From: Aeromicrobium sp. 9AM
GTDB lineage: Bacteria > Actinomycetota > Actinomycetes > Propionibacteriales > Nocardioidaceae
Direction: 5' to 3'
Length of the DNA: 64,000 nt
Assembly (NCBI RefSeq): GCF_902506105.1
Contig: NZ_LR733304.1
Location: 1,532,125-1,596,124 of the forward strand
In this document: positions 34,680 through 43,871 of the stretch, piece by piece
How the letters are laid out: every line of letters starts with the position of its first letter
How positions within the stretch are numbered: position 1 is the stretch's first letter
Translations under genes and position numbers: made by a program
The notes under the pieces: model-generated
The model's input: the letters and a program-made list of their open reading frames with translations, nothing else
What the model was told of the DNA's origin: nothing
Database searches by the model: none

Positions 34680-35014
34680 CGTTCCGTGCCGGCCCAGACT
34701 ACGAACTGCGCCTCCTCCATCGAGCTCATTGCGGCGATCACCTGCTCGTTGTCGAAGCCCGGGAGCGCCTGGAACCGCCTCATCAACGCATCATCCACGT
34801 ACGAACCCGGCAAGGCGACACCAATGCTCAGGTCACCGCCGGACAGGAGCCAGAACACGTCCTCGTTGAACGGGCCATCAGCGGTCGTCGCAATGCGAAC
34901 TTCCCTGAGCTCGTCCCACCGCACGCGCTCAACCGTGCCGTCAGGCAACACCCGACGCACGCCGTCGTCATCGACGTCGATCGACCCGGCGTTCTTCTTC
35001 CTGCGCTTGAACAC
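34676..35014 (-). CDS. Uncharacterised cytosolic protein, PH-like pattern
   Basis: A 112-residue soluble protein. MFKRRKKNAGSIDVDDDGVRRVLPDG leads into strands with W-D-E-L (RVRWDELREVRI), as in short bacterial PH-like domains. It is followed by acidic and hydrophobic stretches and is translationally coupled to the downstream lipoprotein gene. No function assigned. Confidence 0.6.
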   Translation of the reverse strand: MFKRRKKNAGSIDVDDDGVRRVLPDGTVERVRWDELREVRIATTADGPFNEDVFWLLSGGDLSIGVALPGSYVDDALMRRFQALPGFDNEQVIAAMSSMEEAQFVVWAGTER

Positions 35015-35017
35015 GAG

Positions 35018-35233
35018 TCACTGCCACTCATGCACGCGAGCGGCGAACATGTGGACGTAGCCACACCGGTTGCAGACGACCCCGTCCGACGACTCGTTGA
35101 GGAAGTCGAGGTCGAAGAACGTCATGCCGGTCGTCTGCATCTTGATCTCACGCTGTAGGAACTCGTCGTTTCCGCACACCTGGCAAACCAGCAGCTTGTC
35201 CAGCACCATCACTTTGCGAGCGTCTCCAGCCAT
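35018..35233 (-). CDS. Small zinc-ribbon protein
   Basis: A 71-residue protein with two CxxC pairs (CQVC at 17-20 and CNRC near 54-57) forming a zinc ribbon, linked by FFDLDFLNES. Similar stand-alone proteins are annotated as nucleic-acid-binding zinc ribbons. It is the first gene of a four-base-spaced run with the two proteins downstream (3 bp gap). Confidence 0.7.
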   Translation of the reverse strand: MAGDARKVMVLDKLLVCQVCGNDEFLQREIKMQTTGMTFFDLDFLNESSDGVVCNRCGYVHMFAARVHEWQ

Positions 35234-35319
35234 GAGGGCATCGTTTCACAGCACATACGGGACGTTATGGCCGCGAGTCCGGGGGTACGCCCACCGCAAC
35301 CAACGGGATGGAGACCCTC

Positions 35320-35751
35320 ATGACCACAGCTCGAGACATCATGACCGGAGGCGTCGAGTGCGTCGGCGTCCGCGACACACTCGTCCAGGCCGCTCAGAGG
35401 ATGCGTGACCTCGGCGTCGGCGCACTGCCGATCTGCGGCGAGGACGGCCGGCTCAAGGGCATGCTCACCGATCGCGACATCGTCGTGCAGTGCGTCGCCG
35501 ACGGCATCGACCCGAGCACCAAGACGGCGGGCGACCTGGCACACGGCAAGCCCGTCACGATCGGCGCAGACGACTCGATCGAGGACACCCTGCACACCAT
35601 GAGGGAGCACGCGATCCGCCGCCTCCCGGTGATCGACGGGCAGGAGCTCGTGGGCATCGTCAGTCAGGCGGACGTCGCGCGGAACCTGCCCGAGGACCGC
35701 GTCGGCGAGCTCGTCGAGGCCATCTCCGGAGCACCGAGCAACGACGGCTGA
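35320..35751 (+). CDS. Tandem CBS-domain protein, Hrp1-like
   Basis: A 143-residue protein of two CBS domains, matching mycobacterial Hrp1 (Rv2626c) in length and in conserved blocks (MTTARDIM, GALPICGEDGRLKGMLTDRDIVV, IRRLPVIDGQELVGIVSQADVARNLPED). C14 and C39 match in position the cysteine pair reported to form a disulfide in Hrp1. Hrp1 is secreted and hypoxia-induced; here ligand and trigger are unknown. The second ATG (35320) was chosen over 35308 because GGAG precedes it and the length then agrees with Hrp1. Confidence 0.88.
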   Translation: MTTARDIMTGGVECVGVRDTLVQAAQRMRDLGVGALPICGEDGRLKGMLTDRDIVVQCVADGIDPSTKTAGDLAHGKPVTIGADDSIEDTLHTMREHAIRRLPVIDGQELVGIVSQADVARNLPEDRVGELVEAISGAPSNDG

Positions 35752-35812
35752 CCGCACCTCCGGTACGCGTACCGCTCTTGCGGCGGGCCGCCGAGTCGGA
35801 GACGGTGGGCTC

Positions 35813-36217
35813 ATGGACCGACGGCGGCGGAGCGGCGCGCGCCTCGCCGCCGTTGTCGTGGTCGGTTGCGTCGCGCTGGGTGGCTGCTCATCGGATTCCA
35901 AGGACGCCCAAGAGCGACCAAGCCCCACCGCGCACACCGCCAAGGGCGTGTCGTGCGACCAGGACGAGACATCGCTCGACGCGAAGAACATCATCGAGGA
36001 GGTCGGCGGGCTCGTGTCCGATGACTACGTCGTCAAGTTCTCCGAGAGCACCCGGCTCGGCGTCGTGGCACTGGTCGACGGCGACACCGACAAGGCGTAC
36101 GACGAGCTGACCGGCACGTACCACGTCGCGGTGGTCGCCAAGATCAAGAGCGACGGCACCGGCAAGGTCACCGGCTTCCAGCAGATCCGCGACCTGGTCG
36201 CATCGATCTGCGAATGA
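35813..36217 (+). CDS. Small lipoprotein, uncharacterised
   Basis: A 134-residue protein with an N-terminal charged region, a hydrophobic core and lipobox LGGC (Cys25), then a low-complexity spacer and a soluble domain with two further cysteines (C48 and the penultimate residue). Its domain is beta-rich. A 10-bp hairpin terminator follows the stop codon after 3 bases. Confidence 0.65.
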   Translation: MDRRRRSGARLAAVVVVGCVALGGCSSDSKDAQERPSPTAHTAKGVSCDQDETSLDAKNIIEEVGGLVSDDYVVKFSESTRLGVVALVDGDTDKAYDELTGTYHVAVVAKIKSDGTGKVTGFQQIRDLVASICE

Positions 36218-36220
36218 CGA

Positions 36221-36249
36221 TGACCCCGACCAAAGAGCAGTCGGGGTCA
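36221..36249. terminator. Hairpin terminator between lipoprotein and tRNA-Val
   Basis: TGACCCCGAC (36221-36230) and GTCGGGGTCA (36240-36249) form a perfect 10-bp stem with a 9-base loop directly after the lipoprotein stop. It also lies just past the 3' end of the tRNA on the other strand, so it probably stops transcription from both sides. Confidence 0.8.
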
Positions 36250-36259
36250 CCATCGATGT

Positions 36260-36332
36260 GGGCGAAGAGGGACTCGAACCCCCGACCTTCCGGGTGTAAA
36301 CCGGATGCTCTAACCAACTGAGCTATTCGCCC
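36260..36332 (-). tRNA. tRNA-Val (anticodon UAC)
   Basis: A 73-nt cloverleaf on the minus strand: acceptor GGGCGAA/TTCGCCC, D arm GCTC/GAGC, anticodon stem TCCGG/CCGGA with loop TTTACAC (anticodon TAC), and T loop TTCGAGT. CCA is not encoded. All stems pair (one G-T in the T arm). Confidence 0.95.
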
Positions 36333-36403
36333 TCAGGACCAGCGGAACGATACCGCAACCGGCGCGCCAGGCCCGCATTCACCGGGCGGCGGGGCAGCAA
36401 GAA

Positions 36404-36441
36404 CCGCGGCTGCCAAGGTCTCGGGTCCCTGGCAGCCGCGG
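36404..36441 (-). terminator. Hairpin terminator downstream of ahpE
   Basis: CCGCGGCTGCCA (36404-36415) and TGGCAGCCGCGG (36430-36441) form a perfect 12-bp stem with a 14-base loop, about 50 bp past the ahpE stop and before tRNA-Val on the same strand. It likely separates the two transcripts. Confidence 0.75.
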
Positions 36442-36494
36442 CAGGTCAATCAAACCTCATGGGCGGGTGCACCCGCAGGCAATTTGGGAAGATT

Positions 36495-36956
36495 TCAGGA
36501 AAGTTCGGCCACAGCAGTGCGGTACTCCGCCAGATCGCGCGGCTCGCCGATCCCCTTCTGCACCATCCACCTCACGATCCCCTCGCGATCGATCAGGTAC
36601 GTCCCGCGGTTCGGCGCGCCGGCATCATCGTTGAACGTGCCGTACGCCTTCGTCACCTCGCCGTGCGGCCAGAAGTCGCTGAGGATCGGGAACGCGTATC
36701 CGTCGCGGTCCGCGAACGCGCGGTTGGCGAAGAAGTGGTCGCACGAGACCGCGAGCACCTGCACACCGTCGTCCTCGAAGACGCCGGCGTTGTCGCGGAT
36801 CTCGCCGAGCTCACCGGTGCAGATGCCGCTGAACGCGAAGGGAAAGAACACGAGCAGGACGTTCGTGTCACCGCGGTACGACGAGAGCGTGATGTCCTCG
36901 CCGTGCTGGCTCTTGAGGGTGAAGTCCGGCGCGACGGATCCGACATCGATGCTCAT
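36495..36956 (-). CDS. ahpE: One-cysteine peroxiredoxin AhpE
   Basis: A 153-residue peroxiredoxin, the same length as mycobacterial AhpE (Rv2238c). The peroxidatic cysteine is C46 in FFPFAFSGICTGEL; no resolving cysteine near the C-terminus is evident. LSDFWPHGEVTKAYG is highly typical of the AhpE class. It reduces peroxides and peroxynitrite using an external thiol such as mycothiol/mycoredoxin. Its neighbours (DUF3052 protein and aceE) match the Rv2238c-Rv2241 arrangement. The ATG at 36956 gives the correct N-terminus; the open frame extends upstream. Confidence 0.92.
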   Translation of the reverse strand: MSIDVGSVAPDFTLKSQHGEDITLSSYRGDTNVLLVFFPFAFSGICTGELGEIRDNAGVFEDDGVQVLAVSCDHFFANRAFADRDGYAFPILSDFWPHGEVTKAYGTFNDDAGAPNRGTYLIDREGIVRWMVQKGIGEPRDLAEYRTAVAELS

Positions 36957-37006
36957 GGGTCGAGCGTATCGAGGGTCGATCGACCTCGCCGGATCAAACC
37001 GGGTCG

Positions 37007-37096
37007 CGTGAGTCTTTCGGCTCACGAGGTTTCGTCATCGGGCGGCTTCGCCGCGATCGCTCAACCCGCTTCAACGCTCGCTCGCAGAGCTCGCTC
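37007..37096. repeat. Intergenic palindrome-rich element sharing a core with 1451-1631
   Basis: Between the AhpE and DUF3052 genes, CGTGAG (37007-37012) pairs with CTCACG (37021-37026) and GCGGC-ttc-GCCGC follows. GCTCGCAGAGCTCGCTC at 37080-37096 is identical to the inner arm of the palindrome at 1480-1496 (inverse orientation). It is probably a degraded or partial copy of the same dispersed repeat. Confidence 0.6.
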
Positions 37097-37100
37097 GGTT

Positions 37101-37487
37101 TCAGCGTTTGTGCGCTGTGAGTCTGGTCGAGGCCCACTCGTCGGAGGCCGATGACGTCGTGGTCGTCGACAGGCCGGCGATCGGCGCTGCCTCCACGACG
37201 TCGGCTCCGGGTACGTACCCGGGTCGGCCCACCTTGGGGGTGAACAACCAGACCGAGCCACCCTCGGCGAGATCCTGCAGCGCGTCGACCAGCGCATCGA
37301 TGAGATCGCCGTCCTTGTCGCGCCACCAGACGATCACACCGTCGACGACATCACCGTGGTCACCATCGACCAGGTTGTTGCCGGTGACGCGCTCGATCTC
37401 GACACGGAGCTCCTCGTCGACGTCCTCATCCCAGCCAAGCTCCTGGATGACGGTGTCAGGACCGAAGCCCAACTTGCCCGCGTCCAC
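37101..37487 (-). CDS. DUF3052-family protein (Rv2239c-like)
   Basis: A 128-residue protein with KLGFGPDTVIQELGWDEDVDE and VIVWWRDKDGDLIDALVDALQDLAEGGSVWLFTPK, the core of DUF3052. This actinobacterial family is conserved between ahpE and aceE. The C-terminal about 25 residues are Thr/Ser-rich. The GTG start at 37487 follows GGGAGA. Function unknown. Confidence 0.85.
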   Translation of the reverse strand: MDAGKLGFGPDTVIQELGWDEDVDEELRVEIERVTGNNLVDGDHGDVVDGVIVWWRDKDGDLIDALVDALQDLAEGGSVWLFTPKVGRPGYVPGADVVEAAPIAGLSTTTTSSASDEWASTRLTAHKR

Positions 37488-37513
37488 CGCGATGTCTCCC
37501 TACGTTCGTGGAA

Positions 37514-37533
37514 AACCTACTGAAAAGTAGGTT
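37514..37533. promoter_or_regulatory. Inverted repeat in the divergent DUF3052/aceE promoter region
   Basis: AACCTACT-GAAA-AGTAGGTT is a perfect 8-bp inverted repeat located 26 bp upstream of the DUF3052 start and about 80 bp upstream of aceE. The AT-rich perfect dyad stands out from the GC-rich background and looks like an operator; the binding protein is unknown. Confidence 0.55.
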
Positions 37534-37614
37534 CGTCAGCACTGTTGCCGCTAACACAGTAGCGAACCCGGGGTGGAATGATGGACACGTCCACAAGACT
37601 TCTAGGGAGCAACC

Positions 37615-40371
37615 ATGCCGCAATCCGGCCCCGAACGCCCGGCTGTCATTCACGAGGGTCTGCCGACCCAGTTGCCTGACATCGATCCGGACGAGACCTC
37701 AGAGTGGGTCAGCTCGCTCGACGAGATGATCGACAGCCGCGGACGCAGCCGTGCGCGCTACGTGATGCTCAAGCTCCTCGAACGCGCGCGCGAGCAGAAC
37801 ATCGGCGTACCCGCGCTTCGCAGCACCGACTTCATCAACACGATCCCGCCCGAGCGCGAGCCGTGGTTCCCCGGCAACGAGGCGATCGAGCGACGCATCC
37901 GCTCCTACATCCGCTGGAACGCCGCCGTCATGGTGTCGCGCGCCAACCGGCCCGGTCTCGGCGTCGGCGGACACATCGCGTCCTACCAGTCGGCCGCCAG
38001 CCTCTACGAGGTCGGCTTCAACCACTTCTTCCGCGGCAAGAACCACCCCGGCGGCGGCGACCAGATCTACTTCCAGGGTCACGCGGCTCCCGGCATCTAC
38101 GCCCGGTCGTTCCTCGAGGGCGGCCTCAGCGAGACGCAGCTCGACCGCTTCCGCCAGGAGCACTCGCACGGTGCCGGCAACGGACTGTCGTCCTACCCGC
38201 ACCCGCGCCTCATGTCGGACTACTGGGAGTTCCCCACGGTCTCGATGGGTCTCGGTGCGATCAACTCGATCTACCAGGCTCGCTTCAACCGCTACCTGCA
38301 CAACCGCGGCATCAAGGACACGAGCCAGCAGCACGTCTGGACGTTCCTCGGCGACGGCGAGATGGGCGAACCCGAGTCGCTCGGCGCGATCGGCATCGCC
38401 GCCCGTGAGGAGCTCGACAACCTCACATTCGTCGTCAACTGCAACCTGCAGCAGCTCGACGGCCCCGTACGCGGCAACGGCAAGATCATCCAGGAGCTCG
38501 AGTCCACGTTCCGTGGCGCCGGGTGGAACGTCATCAAGGTCGTCTGGGGACGCGAGTGGGACGACCTGCTCGCCCGCGACACCGACGGTGCGCTCGTCAA
38601 CCAGATGAACCGCACCCCCGACGGCGAGTTCCAGACACTGTCGGTCGAGTCCGGTGCCTACAACCGCGAGAACTTCTTCGGCCCGGACCCGCGCCTGCAG
38701 AAGATGGTCGAGCACCTGTCCGACGAGGAGATCGAGCGTCTCCCCCGCGGCGGTCACGACTACCGCAAGGTCTACGCCGCGTTCGACGCTGCCCAGAAGC
38801 ACACGGGTCAGCCGACCGTCATCCTGGCGCACACCATCAAGGGCTGGCTGCTCGAGTCGTTCGCCGGCCGCAACGCGACCCACCAGATGAAGAAGCTCAC
38901 CAAGGACGACCTCAAGGGCTTCCGCGACCGGCTCAACATCCCGATCTCCGACGCCCAGATCGACGGCAGCGACATCGCGCCGTTCTACCACCCGGGCGAG
39001 GACAGCGAGGAGATGCAGTACATGCGCGCCCGCCGTGAGGCGCTCGGCGGATCGCTGCCCAAGCGAGTCGTCAACCCGGTCAGCATCAAGCTGCCCGAGG
39101 ACAAGATGTACGACGAGCTCAAGAAGGGCTCGGGCAAGCAGCAGATCGCCACGACGATGGCGTTCGTACGCCTGCTGCGCGATCTCATGAAGGATCCCGA
39201 GATCGGCCACCGCATCGTCCCGATCGCGCCTGACGAGTACCGCACGTTCGGCATGGACTCGATGTTCCCGTCGGCCAAGATCTACAACCCAGCCGGCCAG
39301 ACGTACGAGTCGGTCGACCGCAAGCTGCTGCTCGCCTACAAGGAGTCGGCACAGGGCCAGCTCCTGCACGAGGGCATCAGCGAGGCCGGTGCCATGGCGT
39401 CGGCGATCGCGGCCGGCAGTGCCTACTCCACGCACGGCGAGCCGATGATCCCGGTCTACCTCTTCTACTCGATGTTCGGCTTCCAGCGCACCGCCGACTC
39501 GATCTGGGCGATGGCCGACCAGCTGGCGCGCGGCTTCCTGATCGGTGCCACCGCCGGTCGTACGACCCTGACGGGCGAGGGCCTGCAGCACGCTGACGGC
39601 CACTCGCCGCTCATCGCGCAGACCAACCCGGCCGTCGTGCACTACGACCCGGCGTACGGCTTCGAGATCAGCCACATCATGAAGTACGGCCTCGAGCGGA
39701 TGTACGGCTCCAGCGAGACGTTCCCCAACGGCGAGGACATCATCTTCTACCTGACGGTCTACAACGAGGCGGTCAACCAGCCCGTCGAGCCGGAGGACGT
39801 GGACGTCGAGGGCATCCTCAAGGGCGCCTACATCTACCGCAAGGCCACCGGCGGCGAGGCGACGGCGCGCATCATGGCGTCCGGCGTCTCCGTGCCGTGG
39901 GCGCTCAAGGCGCAGGCGATCCTGGCCGCCGACTACGGCGTCGAGGCCGACGTCTGGTCGGTCACGTCGTGGAACGAGCTCGCCCGCGACGCCGTCGCTG
40001 CCGAGAAGTGGAACCTCAACCACCCCGGCGAGTACAGCCGCATGCCCTACATCACGGTCAAGCTCATGGACACCTCCGCGGTGACCGTGGCGGTCAGTGA
40101 CTACATGCGCGCCGTGCCCGACCAGATCGCTCGCTGGGTGCCTGGTCCGTGGCAGTCGCTCGGCACCGACGGGTTCGGATTCGCCGACACCCGCGCCGCC
40201 GCCCGGCGTACGTTCCAGGTCGACGCCGAGTCGATCGTCGTGTCGGTGCTCCAGACACTGGCGCAGCGTGGCACGGTGCGGCCCGAGACCGTCCGCGAGG
40301 CGTTCAACCGGTTCCGCATCGACGACCCGACCGCCGTGGCCGATGTTCCCCAGGTCGGCGGGGACGCCTGA
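37615..40371 (+). CDS. aceE: Pyruvate dehydrogenase E1 component, homodimeric type
   Basis: A 918-residue thiamine-diphosphate enzyme that decarboxylates pyruvate and acetylates the lipoyl domain of E2. The TPP motif is [17 protein letters not shown]...NLTFVVNCN (near residues 245-285). Other hallmarks are [16 protein letters not shown] and [17 protein letters not shown]. The length is right for the single-chain E1 used by actinobacteria, in which the E2 (dlaT/sucB) lies elsewhere. AGGGAG precedes the ATG. It is the first gene after the AhpE/DUF3052 locus on the opposite strand. Confidence 0.96.
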   Translation: MPQSGPERPAVIHEGLPTQLPDIDPDETSEWVSSLDEMIDSRGRSRARYVMLKLLERAREQNIGVPALRSTDFINTIPPEREPWFPGNEAIERRIRSYIRWNAAVMVSRANRPGLGVGGHIASYQSAASLYEVGFNHFFRGKNHPGGGDQIYFQGHAAPGIYARSFLEGGLSETQLDRFRQEHSHGAGNGLSSYPHPRLMSDYWEFPTVSMGLGAINSIYQARFNRYLHNRGIKDTSQQHVWTFLGDGEMGEPESLGAIGIAAREELDNLTFVVNCNLQQLDGPVRGNGKIIQELESTFRGAGWNVIKVVWGREWDDLLARDTDGALVNQMNRTPDGEFQTLSVESGAYNRENFFGPDPRLQKMVEHLSDEEIERLPRGGHDYRKVYAAFDAAQKHTGQPTVILAHTIKGWLLESFAGRNATHQMKKLTKDDLKGFRDRLNIPISDAQIDGSDIAPFYHPGEDSEEMQYMRARREALGGSLPKRVVNPVSIKLPEDKMYDELKKGSGKQQIATTMAFVRLLRDLMKDPEIGHRIVPIAPDEYRTFGMDSMFPSAKIYNPAGQTYESVDRKLLLAYKESAQGQLLHEGISEAGAMASAIAAGSAYSTHGEPMIPVYLFYSMFGFQRTADSIWAMADQLARGFLIGATAGRTTLTGEGLQHADGHSPLIAQTNPAVVHYDPAYGFEISHIMKYGLERMYGSSETFPNGEDIIFYLTVYNEAVNQPVEPEDVDVEGILKGAYIYRKATGGEATARIMASGVSVPWALKAQAILAADYGVEADVWSVTSWNELARDAVAAEKWNLNHPGEYSRMPYITVKLMDTSAVTVAVSDYMRAVPDQIARWVPGPWQSLGTDGFGFADTRAAARRTFQVDAESIVVSVLQTLAQRGTVRPETVREAFNRFRIDDPTAVADVPQVGGDA

Positions 40372-40427
40372 CCTGGGAGTCAAACCCTCACAAGGACCTC
40401 TCAGGGTCGCCCAATAGGATGGCGTCC

Positions 40428-42008
40428 ATGCGTCAACGGCCCTACCACTTCGCGGTGTGTCTCTCGATCGTGGTGGGGCTGGCGGCCATCATCGCGTCAC
40501 AGCGGTACGACGTCCCGTTGCGCGACCCTGACGGCTTCCTCGGTCCGGCCTACATCCGCCTGCCCGTGATCGGCCTGCTGTTCTTCGCTGCGGGCATCGC
40601 TCCCCCGGCATTCCGGCGCTCTCGGCGTACGTACACCGAGACGCCGCAGTGGCGCGAGTCGCGCGACTACGGGTCGCCGATCACGAGTCGCCTGCTCGAC
40701 GCCCTCGTGACGACGTTCTTCTGGGGTCTCGTCGCCGGCATCGCGTCGATCGGCTGGACCGCCGCCGAGGGCTCGACCGCCGGTCGGGCGGCCGTCGTGG
40801 TCGTGGTGCTCGCCGTCGTCGCGGCCTTCGGAGCGTACGAGCTCAGGAGCCAGACGACCACCGGCATGACGACCATCTCGCGCCTGACCGAGATCGTGGT
40901 GCTCGACGAGTCCACGCTGCGGCCCATCTCGTGGCGCCGTGCCCTCGCCCGTCAGACCCTCCGCATCGTGCTGCCGCTGCTGGCGGTGCGCGCCGTCGCC
41001 AACTACGCCCACCCCTACATCGGCGACTGGGCCTGGCTCGGCGTCCTGCTCATCCCGCTGTGGCTCATGACCAACGGTGCCGACCGCCTGGTCGCCGCGC
41101 GTCGGTTCGAGGCCAACCGCATGCCTGAGGACCTCGCCCCGCTGCAAGCCCGCCAGAAGCCGCCGCGGCTGTTCATGTTCATGGACATCATCCGCGAGGA
41201 GTGGACGTGGAAGCGCGTCCTCTACATCGTGCTCGGCCTGGTCTCGTTCTACGTCTGCTACGTCAGCTACCGAAACCTCAAGAGCGATCTGCCCCTGGCG
41301 CGTGCCGGCGTGCACTTCGACAAGCAGATGCTCGACATCGACTACTTCCTGTTCTTCAACCACAACCCGGCGCCGGTGCTGCACGACCTGCTCGGCACGG
41401 GCGTCGCGGCCCAGATCCTCTCGGTCATCTACGTGGCCTACCTGCCGCTCATCCCACTGACCCTCGGCGCGTTCCTGGTCTGGGGCAAGGACCTGTCGCT
41501 CGGCGCCTGGTATGCGACCGCGCTGAGCCTCAACTGGGTCCTCGGCGTCGTCAGCTACTACATCTTCCCGACGTACGGTCCGGCGTTCGTCCAGCCCTCG
41601 ATGTTCGCCGACCTGCCCGACACCAGCGCAGCGCAGCTCCAACGCAGCCTGTTCCGAGCCGCCACCAAGTTCTACGAGGACCCGGCCGGCGGCAGCACGT
41701 ACGGCATCGCGGGCTTCGCCTCGCTGCACGTCTCGGTCGTGGTCTCGGCGGCGCTGTTCCTCCGCGCGACCAACCAGCGCAAGGTCATCCAGCTGATCGG
41801 CTGGGTCTACCTCGGGCTCGTCGTGCTCGCCACGATCTACTTCGGCTGGCACTTCATCGCCGACGACATCGCCGGCGCGTTCATCGGCTGGGCGGCCGTC
41901 GTGATCGGGGCCTGGGCCACCGGCAACACCAAACGACAACGGCGAAAAGAGCAGGCGAGCCTCGAGGCTCCACCGCCGCTCGAGGCCAGGCCGGCCGTCT
42001 CTAGCTGA
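40428..42008 (+). CDS. PAP2/AUR1-like membrane phosphatase or phosphotransferase
   Basis: A 526-residue polytopic membrane protein. The C-terminal half has the PAP2 motifs of the inositolphosphotransferase (AUR1) branch: GFASLHVSV and GWHFIADDIAG with the catalytic histidines, plus TYGPAFVQPS. The N-terminal half (about 1-240) is a separate domain of four to five membrane segments resembling an RDD-type domain, ending in a charged loop. Substrate is likely a phospholipid or inositol-lipid head group. ATG at 40419 is an alternative start. The end overlaps the convergent hydrolase gene by 8 bp. Confidence 0.75.
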   Translation: MRQRPYHFAVCLSIVVGLAAIIASQRYDVPLRDPDGFLGPAYIRLPVIGLLFFAAGIAPPAFRRSRRTYTETPQWRESRDYGSPITSRLLDALVTTFFWGLVAGIASIGWTAAEGSTAGRAAVVVVVLAVVAAFGAYELRSQTTTGMTTISRLTEIVVLDESTLRPISWRRALARQTLRIVLPLLAVRAVANYAHPYIGDWAWLGVLLIPLWLMTNGADRLVAARRFEANRMPEDLAPLQARQKPPRLFMFMDIIREEWTWKRVLYIVLGLVSFYVCYVSYRNLKSDLPLARAGVHFDKQMLDIDYFLFFNHNPAPVLHDLLGTGVAAQILSVIYVAYLPLIPLTLGAFLVWGKDLSLGAWYATALSLNWVLGVVSYYIFPTYGPAFVQPSMFADLPDTSAAQLQRSLFRAATKFYEDPAGGSTYGIAGFASLHVSVVVSAALFLRATNQRKVIQLIGWVYLGLVVLATIYFGWHFIADDIAGAFIGWAAVVIGAWATGNTKRQRRKEQASLEAPPPLEARPAVSS

Positions 42009-42954
42009 TCGCCGGCGTGACGCCCTCGGCGATCGGTGGCACGCTCTCCAGGGCGAACTGGTCGCCGCGGCGCAGCAGCGCGCGCCACCGGCCACGGTGA
42101 TAGTGCGCGGGCTCGTTCGACGCGATGAACTCCGTCACGAGGCGACAGAACTCCTCGGGGTGGTCCTTGTGCGGGAAGTGTCCGGCGTCGTTGAGCACGT
42201 GAACATCGGAGACCTGCGTCGGTGCGAAATCGGCGTGCTTCGACGGGATGACCATGTCGTCGCGTCCCCAGACGACCAGCACCGGCATCAGGCGGGCCAG
42301 GTAGCTGCGATCCGTCATCGTGACGAACTGGCCCTTCCAGTTGAGCACGTGGCTCGTGACGCGCTGCACGGCACGGCGGGTTGCCGGGTCGGCCAGCGAC
42401 TCGTAGATGCGGGCGACCTCGTCGAGGTCACGGGTCGCACTCAACGGCGTACGGGACAGGGCCCGCATGCCGCCGGCGACCAGGGGACGCCACGGCCGGA
42501 ACGTCGCTGCTGCGAGTGCGGCGCTGCTGCCCGGCACAGTGAGGAAGCGGATGAGCGGGGTCACGTCCTTGCCGAGACCACCGGTCGACACGAGCACGAC
42601 CCGTTCGGTGCGATCAGGGAACTGGTAGGCGAACTGCATCGCGACGCCGCCACCGAAGCTGTGCCCGACCACCGTGACCTTGTCGATGCCCAGGACCGTC
42701 AGCAGGTCGCGCATGCCGTTGGCGTAGCCGCCGAGCGAGTAGTCGGCATCAGGCTTGTCGGACTCGCCGTGACCCAGGAGGTCGGGCGCGATGACCGTGA
42801 AGTGCTCCGACAGGGTCGGGATGACGTCGAGCCAGGTCGACGAGTCGCAGGCCAGACCGTGCAGCAGGAGCAGAGCAGGCCCTGAGCCCGAGATACGGAA
42901 TGCGCGCCGGTAGCCGTGCACCACCAGGTACTGGACGTCCTCGACGCTTTCCAT
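42001..42954 (-). CDS. Alpha/beta hydrolase
   Basis: A 317-residue alpha/beta-fold hydrolase: oxyanion region LLLHGLACDSSTW, nucleophile elbow GHSFGG (Ser near residue 98), acid in VVWGRDDMVIP and the catalytic His in DAGHFPHKDHP. A C-terminal extension of about 40 residues is Arg-rich and resembles that of actinobacterial epoxide-hydrolase-like members. Substrate unknown. Convergent with the PAP2-type gene. Confidence 0.85.
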   Translation of the reverse strand: MESVEDVQYLVVHGYRRAFRISGSGPALLLLHGLACDSSTWLDVIPTLSEHFTVIAPDLLGHGESDKPDADYSLGGYANGMRDLLTVLGIDKVTVVGHSFGGGVAMQFAYQFPDRTERVVLVSTGGLGKDVTPLIRFLTVPGSSAALAAATFRPWRPLVAGGMRALSRTPLSATRDLDEVARIYESLADPATRRAVQRVTSHVLNWKGQFVTMTDRSYLARLMPVLVVWGRDDMVIPSKHADFAPTQVSDVHVLNDAGHFPHKDHPEEFCRLVTEFIASNEPAHYHRGRWRALLRRGDQFALESVPPIAEGVTPAIS

Positions 42955-43043
42955 CCCGACATCCTAGGGCGGCCCTGTCCGGTGGGCTGAGCAGGCCCTG
43001 CGTGGTGTGCGGGATCGCCATACCGGCTCGTTAGACTCGACGC

Positions 43044-43865
43044 GTGCCGTCTTCCTCATCAGTCCACGAACAGCTCACGGACATTCTCGTACGAGTCGTC
43101 GGCTGTCCCGCCGACGCTGTCGTGCCCGAAGCGAACCTCAAGGAGCTCGGCACCGACTCTCTGACGATCGTGGAGACTGCTGAAGAGCTGGGCCGGCGTT
43201 TCGACGTCTATCTCTCCGATGACACGGTCGACACCCTGGTCACCGTGCAGGATGCGATCGACGCCGTCGTACGCCATGACGGCTCCACGCCGCCTGCCCG
43301 CAGCGGCCGGGTGCCCACGACACTGGAGTCCCCCGCGCCGCCGGTCCGCGACGAGGAACACGTACGCCGGCGGCGGCTGGGTGAGCGACTGATCATCTTG
43401 TTCGTGCTCCTCGGCGCAGGCCTGGGCGCGATCCTCGGCTTCGGCGGCTCGGCCCTCATCGAGGCAACCGGCCTCGGCTCGGTCAACCTGCCGCCGATCA
43501 GCAATCCGACCACGGCCCCGACGTCGTCACCGACGGACACCCCGACGCCCGAGCCCACCGAGACGACCACGCCCGACGCGAGCAAGCCGAAGCCGACGAT
43601 CAAGGTCTCCAAGGAGCAGGTCTCCCCGGGTGAGCGATTCACGATCCAGGGCACGTTCGCCGGTGCCGGTGAGGGCGCCGAGCTGCAGATCCAGGTCAAG
43701 GACGAGGGCAGCGACTGGGACGACTTCCCGATCGAGACCACGACCCGTTCCGGCGGCAAGTTCAAGACGCAGATCTACACGTCGCGCACGGGCGACCGGC
43801 AGTTCCGGCTGCTCAACAAGAAGACCGACGAGGCGACGCCGGCCGTGACGGTCCAGATCGGCTGA
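43044..43865 (+). CDS. Membrane-anchored acyl-carrier-like protein with extracellular Ig-like domain
   Basis: A 273-residue protein with an unusual domain order. Residues 1-80 form an acyl carrier protein domain with the phosphopantetheine serine at S39 (ELGTDSLTIVE). A charged linker (RRRRLG) leads to a single transmembrane helix (about 115-140), then a Pro/Thr-rich segment (PTTAPTSSPTDTPTPEPTE, about 160-190) and a beta-sandwich-like C-terminal domain (about 190-273). The ACP would be cytosolic and the Ig-like part outside. The GTG start has no fatty-acid or polyketide genes beside it. Role unknown. Confidence 0.7.
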   Translation: MPSSSSVHEQLTDILVRVVGCPADAVVPEANLKELGTDSLTIVETAEELGRRFDVYLSDDTVDTLVTVQDAIDAVVRHDGSTPPARSGRVPTTLESPAPPVRDEEHVRRRRLGERLIILFVLLGAGLGAILGFGGSALIEATGLGSVNLPPISNPTTAPTSSPTDTPTPEPTETTTPDASKPKPTIKVSKEQVSPGERFTIQGTFAGAGEGAELQIQVKDEGSDWDDFPIETTTRSGGKFKTQIYTSRTGDRQFRLLNKKTDEATPAVTVQIG

Positions 43866-43871
43866 CCGCTC

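Noticed and set aside
37514..37533. Reading the AACCTACT/AGTAGGTT dyad as a terminator
   Set aside because: It lies upstream of both flanking genes, which diverge, so an operator is more likely.
37699..40383. An 894-codon open frame opposite aceE
   Set aside because: It is antisense to a strongly conserved enzyme and has a repetitive Val/Asp/Arg/Leu composition without any domain.
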